Source: an uncultured Atopobium sp. (GTDB lineage Bacteria > Actinomycetota > Coriobacteriia > Coriobacteriales > Atopobiaceae). Taken from it: 6,226 bases of DNA. The notes below the pieces were generated by a model. That model searched no databases. It was not told the origin of the DNA and saw nothing but the letters and a program-made list of their open reading frames with translations. Below are positions 1 through 5,431 of the stretch, piece by piece (the stretch's first letter is position 1; the number at the start of each line of letters is the position of its first letter). The translations under genes and the position numbers were made by a program. The stretch is taken from the NCBI GenBank assembly GCA_946647055.1, contig CAMPCT010000131.1:1-6226 (forward strand). Reading direction: 5' to 3'.

Positions 1-1318
1 CCCCTGCCAGGACCGCCCGCTTGAGCAGGTCCATCTCGCCGAGCAGGCGCGCCGGCAGGACCGCAAGTCCCATGACCTCGATGAGGCCGATGTTCTCCTT
101 CTTGATGTGGTGCAGCTCCGCGTGCGGGTGGAAGATGCCCAGCGGGTGCTCGTCGGAGGTGCGGTTGTTGCGGAGCACCAGGTCGAGCTCGTAGGCGGCG
201 CCGCGCCTGCGCGCGATGGGCGTGATCGTGTTGTGCGGGGTGCCCTCGGTCTCGGCGAGCACGCCTACCGCCGCGTCGCTGTAGCCGCGCCATGCGGAGA
301 GGATGCGGTCGGCGAGCTCGACGAGGCGCGCGGGGTCGTCGCAGTCCAGGCGGATGACCGACATCGGCCACTCCACGACGCCGGCCTGCACGTCCTCGAA
401 GCCCGGGAACGAGACCTCCTCGCGGACGGACGCGCGCGCCATCGCGAACTCGTAGCGGCCGCCCTGGTAGTGCTCGTGTGTGAGGATGGAGCCGCCCACG
501 ATGGGCAGGTCGGCGTTGGAGCCCACGGTGTAGTGCGGGAACGTCGTCACAAACTCCAGCAGTCGCACGAAGGTCTTGCGCTCGATGCGCATGGGCCGGT
601 GCTCTTCGGAGAGCACGATGCAGTGCTCGTTGTAGTACACGTAGGGGCTGTACTGCAGGAACCACGGCTCGCCGGCGAGCGTGAGCGGGATGAGACGGAT
701 GGTCTGACGCGCGGGGTGGTCGAGCCTGCCCGCATAGCCCGTGTTCTGCGGGCAGAGCAGGCAGCGCGGGTAGGCGTCCTGCCGCTTGGTGAGGGCCGCC
801 GCGATCGCCTTGGGGTCCTTCTCGGGCTTGGAGAGGTTGATGGTGATGTCGAGCTCGCCGTAGGGAGTGGCCGCCTTCCACTTGCGGTCGCGCGCGACGC
901 GGTACGAGCGGATGTAGTCGCTGTCGAGCGCGAGGCGGTAGAACCAGTCGGTCGCCTCCCTGGGGTCCCCCTCGTAGCGCTGCCAGAACCCGCGCACGAC
1001 CTCGCTCGGCCGCGGCGTCACGCAGCCCATGAGGCGCGTGTCGAGCAGGTCGCGGCTCGCGATGCCGCCGTCGATCACCCCGCGTGCGACCGCATCGTCG
1101 AGCAGCGCGGCGAGAACGCCCTCAAGAGGCGGGACCTCGCCCTCCGCAAAGGCCCTTTCGAGCGGGTCAAAGCTGTCGTCCGCCTCAAGCCGCAGGGCGT
1201 CAAGCAGCTGGTTTGCCGCGTAGGCGCGGTCCTCGGCCCCTATCAGCCCACGGTCCTGCGCGTAGTCGACAAGGGCGAGGAGCGCCTGGTAGACATGGTC
1301 AAATGCCTGTGCCGTCAT
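1..1318 (-). CDS. galT: Class II galactose-1-phosphate uridylyltransferase, 3' end cut by window
   Basis: Cytoplasmic Leloir-pathway enzyme exchanging UDP-glucose and galactose-1-phosphate to give UDP-galactose and glucose-1-phosphate. The minus-strand frame is open from an ATG at 1318 to the window edge, giving 439 codons. Class II GalTs are usually near 490-500 residues, so roughly the last 50-60 are missing. Seen: CLLC at residues 186-189 followed by QNTGYAGR; GGSILTHEHYQGG around 275-287, whose H281-x-H283-x-Q285 matches the HxHxQ active-site pattern of the GalT/HIT superfamily (HPHGQ in class I); and a conserved C-terminal block, FHPHAELHHIKKENIGL, at 396-412. By analogy with class I, H283 should be the uridylylated nucleophile (inference). 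ATG 1318 is preferred over the in-frame GTG at 1327, which lies only 2 bases from the Shine-Dalgarno. The gene follows the alpha-galactosidase by 17 bases and consumes the galactose it releases once that is phosphorylated. The class II family assignment is firm. Confidence 0.95.
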   Translation of the reverse strand, partial: MTAQAFDHVYQALLALVDYAQDRGLIGAEDRAYAANQLLDALRLEADDSFDPLERAFAEGEVPPLEGVLAALLDDAVARGVIDGGIASRDLLDTRLMGCVTPRPSEVVRGFWQRYEGDPREATDWFYRLALDSDYIRSYRVARDRKWKAATPYGELDITINLSKPEKDPKAIAAALTKRQDAYPRCLLCPQNTGYAGRLDHPARQTIRLIPLTLAGEPWFLQYSPYVYYNEHCIVLSEEHRPMRIERKTFVRLLEFVTTFPHYTVGSNADLPIVGGSILTHEHYQGGRYEFAMARASVREEVSFPGFEDVQAGVVEWPMSVIRLDCDDPARLVELADRILSAWRGYSDAAVGVLAETEGTPHNTITPIARRRGAAYELDLVLRNNRTSDEHPLGIFHPHAELHHIKKENIGLIEVMGLAVLPARLLGEMDLLKRAVLAG

Positions 1319-1329
1319 GTCGGTCACTG

Positions 1330-1337
1330 CCTTTCTT
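1330..1337 (-). promoter_or_regulatory. galT ribosome binding site, overlapping the upstream stop codon
   Basis: AAGAAAGG on the minus strand lies 11 bases before the ATG at 1318. Its first two bases are also the last two of the alpha-galactosidase TAA stop (1338-1336). The spacing is slightly long for the ATG but far too short (2 bases) for the alternative GTG at 1327, so it decides the start. The overlap suggests that ribosomes terminating on the upstream gene can help load galT (inference). Confidence 0.65.
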
Positions 1338-3528
1338 ACACACGTTCTAGAAGATAGGTGTAGGAGCGGTACTCCCCCGCCTTCATGGCAAGGGGCAGGG
1401 GGATTCCCATTTCCATGAGCGCGTCTGCCTCAAAGACGTCCCCGCGCACCACGTCTTGGTAGCGCGCACCAGGCGTGAGGCCGCGAGGAACCACAAAGCG
1501 CGGGATGCCGTAGCCATGAGTCTCGAGCACGACCGCGCTCACCATTGCCTGGCTCCCGTCAGGCGCCACCTGCTCCCAGGCGCATAGGGGCTCGGTCAGG
1601 GGGTTGGTCAGGCGATGGTAGGTCCCCTGTTGTACGAGCGGGGCGATGCGGTGATGCCACGTCACCTGCTCGCGGATCTTCGCACGCGTCTCATCGGAGA
1701 GCTCCTTGAGGTCCAGCTCGTAGCCAAAGGTCCCGGCGCCCGCCACGGTCGCCCTCGTGCCGAGGCTCGTCATGCGCCCCGACATCTCGTTGGGGCAGGC
1801 GGAGACATGGGCGCCGACGGCAGAGCACGGGTAGCCGAACGACGTCCCGTATTGGATGGTGAGGCGGTCGACGGCATCGGTGTTGTCGGAGCACCAGATC
1901 TGCGGCGTGTAGTACAGCATGCCCGCGTCAAAGCGGCCACCCCCACCGGCGCAGCCCTCGATGAGCAGCTGGGGATAGCGCTCGTTCACCCGCTCGAGCA
2001 CCGAGTAGAGCCCCAGGATGTAGTCGTAGAGCACCTTGCCCTGGTCGCTCGCCACGCGCGAGTAGACGTCCGTGATGAGACGGTTGTAGTCCCACTTCAG
2101 GTAGGCGACGGGACCCTGGTCGAGCACACCGCAGATCTGCGCGAAGACGTTGTCGCACACCTCGGGGCGAGACAGGTCGAGCACGAGCTGGTTGCGCCCG
2201 AGCACGGGCGACTTGCCGGGAATGACGAGCGCCCAATCGGGATGGGCGCGGTAGAGGTCCGAGTCCTCGCTCACCATCTCGGGCTCCATCCAGATGCCAA
2301 ACTGCAGGCCCACGTCATTGATTGCCGCAATGAGCTGCGTCAGGGTTCCTCCAAGCTTCCCCTCGTTGACCCGCCAGTCGCCGAGGCTCCTCCTGTCGTC
2401 GTGGCGATTGGCAAACCAGCCGTCGTCCACCACCAGCAGCTCGATGCCCACCTCCTTCGCCAGCCGGGCGAACTCCACCAGACGGTCTCCGTCGAAGTCG
2501 AAGTAGAAGGCCTCCCAGCTGTTGATGAGCACGGGACGCACGCGGTCGCGCCAGTAGCCACGGCATACGTGCTCGCGCACGCACCGATGCAGATTCTGCG
2601 ACAGCCGTCCGAGCCCCTCGGCCGAGTAGCTCATGATGACCTCGGGAGCCACCAGTTGCTCGCCTGGCTCAAGCGGATAGGAGAACAGCTCGTCGGAGAG
2701 CCCTAGCTGCAGGCGCGTCTGGCCGTACTGGTCGCGCGCCACCTCGCCCTTGAAGCTTCCGCTGTAGGCGAGCTCCATCGCCCAACAGCGCCCTGCCGTC
2801 TCGGATGCCTCGCGGTCCGCCAGCAGCAGGAAGGGATTCTGCTGGTGCGAGGACGATCCCTTTGCGCTGTCGACCACGTACGAGAGCTGGCTCACGGGCG
2901 TGCGCACGGGAACGCGCTCCATGCCGTGGCGACCCGCCAGAGAGATGAGGTCGAAGTCGCCGTGGACGAAGTCGAGGCAGGCGCTTTGCACCTTCTCCAC
3001 CGTCAGGCGCCCCTCGCCTGTGTTGCGCACGATAGCGGCGCGACAGATCACGTCCAGGTGCGGGAGCACGCCATACAGCAGCTCTACCTCAAGGCCCAGG
3101 CGATCGTCCGACAGCACGACCGAGAGGGTCTGGGCGTCGTCAGCATCGGAATCCGCGTAGACAGCCGGAAGGCCCTGCAGGCCATACTTTCCCGAGCGAA
3201 TCTCGTGGCGCGCATAGCGGAGGTCGCAGCCAAAGGCTCCCTGCGCGTCGCGCACCACGAGCAGGGGGCTGCGCATGTCGCCGGCACCCTGCACGGGAAA
3301 CTCCTGCGGGAGGAAGTCGAGCGAGTAGCTGCGGTCGTCGGCCTTCTCGTAGGGCGAGGCGGACGTGCCACGGTCGAAGCGGGAGGGCAGGTACGTGAGC
3401 GTCCCCTCGGTGCGCCTCCCGTAGTAGAGGTGCAGCAGGTTCCCAATCTCGTCGACCTGCATCTGATAGGTGGTGCCGTCGGTGTGGATGGTGAGCGTCT
3501 TGGCGCGCTCGTCAAAGATGATGGGCAT
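1336..3528 (-). CDS. aga: Alpha-galactosidase, glycoside hydrolase family 36
   Basis: Retaining alpha-galactosidase that removes terminal alpha-1,6-galactose from melibiose, raffinose, stachyose or similar sugars. It has 730 residues, normal for bacterial GH36 enzymes, and no signal peptide, so it acts on imported sugar in the cytoplasm. Domain order fits the family: an N-terminal beta-sandwich (about 1-325), a TIM barrel (about 330-640) and a C-terminal beta domain. Motifs seen: NSWEAFYFDF (336-345), VDDGWF with D368/D369, GIWMEPEMV (411-419), R445, LKWDYNR (477-483) with nucleophile D480, EGCAGGGGRFD (524-534) and CSDNTDA (546-552) with acid/base D548. K478, C526 and G528 also sit where GH36 structures place galactose-binding residues. 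The start ATG has AAGGAAG (3540-3534) 5 bases upstream. It lies between the importer genes and galT, which supports an alpha-galactoside role. Linkage and chain-length preference cannot be read from sequence. Confidence 0.96.
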   Translation of the reverse strand: MPIIFDERAKTLTIHTDGTTYQMQVDEIGNLLHLYYGRRTEGTLTYLPSRFDRGTSASPYEKADDRSYSLDFLPQEFPVQGAGDMRSPLLVVRDAQGAFGCDLRYARHEIRSGKYGLQGLPAVYADSDADDAQTLSVVLSDDRLGLEVELLYGVLPHLDVICRAAIVRNTGEGRLTVEKVQSACLDFVHGDFDLISLAGRHGMERVPVRTPVSQLSYVVDSAKGSSSHQQNPFLLLADREASETAGRCWAMELAYSGSFKGEVARDQYGQTRLQLGLSDELFSYPLEPGEQLVAPEVIMSYSAEGLGRLSQNLHRCVREHVCRGYWRDRVRPVLINSWEAFYFDFDGDRLVEFARLAKEVGIELLVVDDGWFANRHDDRRSLGDWRVNEGKLGGTLTQLIAAINDVGLQFGIWMEPEMVSEDSDLYRAHPDWALVIPGKSPVLGRNQLVLDLSRPEVCDNVFAQICGVLDQGPVAYLKWDYNRLITDVYSRVASDQGKVLYDYILGLYSVLERVNERYPQLLIEGCAGGGGRFDAGMLYYTPQIWCSDNTDAVDRLTIQYGTSFGYPCSAVGAHVSACPNEMSGRMTSLGTRATVAGAGTFGYELDLKELSDETRAKIREQVTWHHRIAPLVQQGTYHRLTNPLTEPLCAWEQVAPDGSQAMVSAVVLETHGYGIPRFVVPRGLTPGARYQDVVRGDVFEADALMEMGIPLPLAMKAGEYRSYTYLLERV

Positions 3529-3600
3529 GAGGTCTTCCTTACCTGTGCCGATGGTGGATAGATGAGTCCGTCTTGCAGGGACGAGGTACGTCTCGAAGCC

Positions 3601-3659
3601 CCTCTCGGTCGCACCAGGAAGCCGTGCGACGGACAGAACACGGGGATGCTCGCGAGAGG
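3601..3659 (-). promoter_or_regulatory. Paired inverted repeats in the alpha-galactosidase leader
   Basis: Two perfect 7-base inverted repeats lie together. CCTCTCG at 3601-3607 pairs with CGAGAGG at 3653-3659. Inside it, and directly abutting on one side, GTCGCAC at 3608-3614 pairs with GTGCGAC at 3624-3630 around a 9-base loop. In the minus-strand RNA these could form a small branched structure about 75-130 bases before the start codon. The inner repeat could equally be a DNA operator for a sugar-responsive repressor, since its two half-sites lie 16 bases apart. No known regulator motif was recognised. Short repeats of this kind also occur by chance in GC-rich DNA. Confidence 0.35.
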
Positions 3660-3664
3660 AGCCA

Positions 3665-3678
3665 CGAGGCGCACCTCG
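3665..3678 (-). repeat. Small 5-bp hairpin in the gap
   Basis: CGAGG at 3665-3669 pairs with CCTCG at 3674-3678 around a 4-base loop, following the larger GC hairpin by 8 bases in the direction of transcription. Two stacked hairpins after a stop codon are compatible with a GC-rich terminator or a stabilised 3' end, but a 5-bp stem alone is weak evidence. Confidence 0.3.
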
Positions 3679-3686
3679 CCCAGAGG

Positions 3687-3710
3687 CGGGGCCGGCCGGA
3701 GCCGGCCCCG
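3687..3710 (-). terminator. Perfect 10-bp GC hairpin after the second permease gene; candidate leaky terminator or attenuator
   Basis: CGGGGCCGGC (3687-3696) pairs perfectly with GCCGGCCCCG (3701-3710) around a 4-base loop. In the minus-strand transcript the stem begins 19 bases after the permease stop codon. All ten pairs are G-C, so it should be very stable. No U tract follows (the RNA continues CCUCUGGGCG), so it is not a textbook intrinsic terminator. It may instead cause partial termination, pause polymerase, or protect the transporter mRNA from 3' exonucleases. Its place between transporter and enzyme genes of one pathway argues against a complete stop unless a promoter lies downstream. 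The hairpin is certain as sequence; its role is inference. Confidence 0.45.
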
Positions 3711-3729
3711 AGGGAGGGAAGGGCAGGTG

Positions 3730-4572
3730 TTACTTGACCGCGCCATTGACGACGCCGTTGATGATCTGCTTCTGCGCAAACAGGTAGAAGATCAGGATGG
3801 GCAGCAGGGCCAGCAGGTACGACGCGAAGGCGAGGTTGTAGTTTGTTCCGAACTGCGTCTGGAAGGTGAGCTGCGCGAGCGGCAGGGTGTTCATGCCGCC
3901 ACCGCTCATGATGACCAGCGGGGTCATGACGTCGTTCCAGGTGCCCAGTGCAGTCAGCACGGCCACGGTGGCATGCATGGGCTTCATCAGCGGGAAGATG
4001 ACCTGCCAGAAGGTGGTCCAGGTGCTGGCGCCGTCCACACGCGCGGCCTCCTCGAGCGCCACGGGGATGTTCTTGAGGTAGCCCGAGTAGAGCATCACGT
4101 TCATGGGCATGTAGAACACCAGGTAGCAGCAGATGACGCCCACGAGGTTGTCGATGTGCATCTGGGCGGTCTGCTTCACGAGCGGCATCATCAGGATTGC
4201 GAAGGGCACGAACATGCCACTGGTGATGTAGTAGTACGCCAGACCAAAGAACTTGTTGGAGTCCTTCATGCGACCCACGGCATAGCCGGCTACCGAGTGG
4301 ATGAGGATGGTGAGCACCATGGTGATGGCCGTGATCAGGAAGCTGTTGCCCAGCGAGTGCCAGAAGTCGGTGACCTCCATGGCCTGACGAAAGTTCTCCA
4401 GGCTCCAGTGGGCGGGCAGTGACAGAATGCCCTGGATCGAGTTGGTCATCTCGCTCGGCTGCTTGAAGGCGATGACGATAGTCATGTACAGGGGAAACGC
4501 GACGGTGATGAGGCCCAGGATGAGCAGGATGGTAATGGGCCAGTTATAGCGCTCTTTGACTTTCTCAGGCAT
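3730..4572 (-). CDS. Sugar ABC importer permease, MalG/UgpE (MsmG) type
   Basis: Inner-membrane subunit of a family-1 carbohydrate importer, pairing with the permease encoded just upstream to form the translocation pore. It has 280 residues, typical for this family. Six hydrophobic segments are visible at about 11-33, 75-98, 110-132, 142-165, 201-219 and 246-268. The EAA loop that docks the ATPase lies at about 171-198 (ALEEAARVDGAST then IFPLMKP) and has the expected Glu-Ala-Ala, Gly181 and Pro194. The C-terminal end GVVNGAVK is characteristic of MalG-like subunits. Its ATG overlaps the upstream stop by one base (TAATG), with GAGGAG 8 bases before it, so the two permeases are probably made in equal amounts. 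The substrate is inferred to be an alpha-galactoside from the neighbouring alpha-galactosidase; the permease sequence itself does not show it. Confidence 0.94.
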   Translation of the reverse strand: MPEKVKERYNWPITILLILGLITVAFPLYMTIVIAFKQPSEMTNSIQGILSLPAHWSLENFRQAMEVTDFWHSLGNSFLITAITMVLTILIHSVAGYAVGRMKDSNKFFGLAYYYITSGMFVPFAILMMPLVKQTAQMHIDNLVGVICCYLVFYMPMNVMLYSGYLKNIPVALEEAARVDGASTWTTFWQVIFPLMKPMHATVAVLTALGTWNDVMTPLVIMSGGGMNTLPLAQLTFQTQFGTNYNLAFASYLLALLPILIFYLFAQKQIINGVVNGAVK

Positions 4573-5417
4573 TACAGCTGCTCCTCTCGGCTGCTCAGGA
4601 AGCGCGTCTGCAGGACGGAGATGGTGACGATAAGGATGAAGAAGATGACGGCGTTGGCGCTCTGGAAGCCAAACTGGCCGCCTGCCATGCCGTTGTTGTA
4701 GATGAGGAACGAGATGGACTCGGTGGACTGCGCCGGGCCGCCGTTGGTGAGGGCCATGATCTGGTCGAACACCATCATGAAGTTCTTCATGCAGAGCACC
4801 ATGTTGATGGTGAAGAAGGGCATGATGAGCGGGAAGGTGAGGTAGCGGAACTGGTTCCAGCCGGTGGCGCCGTCAAGCGAGCCTGCCTCGTAGACGTCCT
4901 CGGGCACCGTCTGCAGGCCCGAGATGTAGATGATGGTGTTCATCGCGATGGACTGCCAGGCGCACACGATGACGATGGCGACCCAAGCCCACTTGGCGTC
5001 GGCCAGGATGGAGGTCGTGTTGGTGAGGAACGGCACAATGTAGGTGAAGAAGTAGTTGAAGATGTAGCCCACGACGAGCGACCCTAGGATGTTGGGGATG
5101 AAGTACATGCCGCGCAGTGCGCTCTTGAACTTGATCTTGCTGTTGAGCGCCAATGCCATGGCCAGGCTGATGACGTTGACCGCCAGCGTGGAGACCAGCG
5201 CGAGCTTGAAGGTGAACAGGTAGGAGTTGCCCACGCGCGCGTCCTGGAACAGGTCGATGTAGTTGCGCAGACCCACCATGTCGTAGCCGCCAAATCCGCG
5301 GAAGTTGGTGAAGCTGTAGAAGAAGCCCCTCAGAAGCGGGAGCGTGTTGAAGCAGAAGAACAGGATCAGAATCGGGATGAGCATGAGGTAGTAGGTCCTC
5401 TGCCTTTTGTCGCCCAT
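4572..5417 (-). CDS. Sugar ABC importer permease, MalF/UgpA (MsmF) type
   Basis: First of two membrane subunits of the carbohydrate importer. It has 281 residues, the usual length for UgpA/MsmF-like permeases, which lack the long periplasmic insert of enteric MalF. Hydrophobic segments lie at about 9-30, 66-92, 104-128, 145-168, 196-214 and 253-271. The EAA loop is at about 171-198: VYEAGSLDGATGW followed by FPLIMP, with Glu177, Gly183 and Pro196 present. The segment DQIMALTNGGPAQSTE (218-233) is a hallmark of this family. It follows the binding-protein gene by 12 bases and overlaps the next permease by one, the usual E-F-G order of msm-type operons. The ATG at 5417 is supported by a perfect Shine-Dalgarno. 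No ATPase gene is adjacent, so the complex probably uses a shared MsmK/MsiK-type ATPase encoded elsewhere (inference from related systems). Confidence 0.94.
   Translation of the reverse strand: MGDKRQRTYYLMLIPILILFFCFNTLPLLRGFFYSFTNFRGFGGYDMVGLRNYIDLFQDARVGNSYLFTFKLALVSTLAVNVISLAMALALNSKIKFKSALRGMYFIPNILGSLVVGYIFNYFFTYIVPFLTNTTSILADAKWAWVAIVIVCAWQSIAMNTIIYISGLQTVPEDVYEAGSLDGATGWNQFRYLTFPLIMPFFTINMVLCMKNFMMVFDQIMALTNGGPAQSTESISFLIYNNGMAGGQFGFQSANAVIFFILIVTISVLQTRFLSSREEQL
4581..4586 (-). promoter_or_regulatory. Ribosome binding site of the second permease, inside the first permease gene
   Basis: GAGGAG on the minus strand lies 8 bases upstream of the ATG at 4572 and within the last codons of the preceding permease. 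With the TAATG stop/start overlap, this is a classical translational-coupling arrangement and fixes the start. Confidence 0.7.
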
Positions 5418-5423
5418 GGTCGT

Positions 5424-5431
5424 ACCTCCTT
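5424..5431 (-). promoter_or_regulatory. Perfect Shine-Dalgarno of the first permease, sharing bases with the upstream stop
   Basis: AAGGAGGT lies 6 bases before the ATG at 5417, a full match to the 16S rRNA anti-Shine-Dalgarno. Its first two A bases are also the last two of the TAA stop (5432-5430) of the binding-protein gene. This fixes the permease start and suggests strong, possibly coupled translation. Confidence 0.8.

Larger units (their letters stand above)
3529..3729 (-). other. 201-base structured gap between the second permease and alpha-galactosidase genes
   Basis: This is the only sizeable non-coding stretch; the other junctions are 17 and 12 bases or overlap by one. It carries a perfect 10-bp GC hairpin just after the permease stop, a 5-bp hairpin, a 7-bp inverted repeat and a second 7-bp repeat pair, then AAGGAAG before the ATG. 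I could not find a convincing -35/-10 pair on the minus strand, so an internal promoter is possible but not supported. No small gene was recognised. The likely role is setting enzyme expression relative to the transporter, by partial termination or mRNA processing (inference). Confidence 0.6.

Noticed and set aside
107..1357. A 416-codon open frame on the plus strand opposite galT
   Set aside because: It lies antisense to a gene with clear family motifs. Its translation is rich in Val, Ala, Arg, Glu and His with no recognisable domain, which is what the reverse strand of GC-rich codons produces.
1615..2706. A 363-codon open frame on the plus strand opposite the alpha-galactosidase gene
   Set aside because: It overlaps the GH36 catalytic domain on the other strand, has the same low-information reverse-strand composition, and shows no family motif.
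3529..3660. A sigma-70-type promoter for the alpha-galactosidase gene
   Set aside because: No pair of hexamers with reasonable match and spacing was visible on the minus strand. An unusual promoter cannot be excluded without 5' end mapping.
3084..3779. A 231-codon minus-strand frame spanning the gap before the alpha-galactosidase gene
   Set aside because: It overlaps the end of the permease gene and the start of the alpha-galactosidase gene in another frame, and is mostly Ser, Arg, Pro and Thr, typical of a frame-shifted reading of GC-rich DNA.
2845..4422. Two further plus-strand open frames (2845-3561 and 3562-4422)
   Set aside because: Both are antisense to well-supported genes and their junction crosses the non-coding gap. 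No ribosome site or domain supports them.
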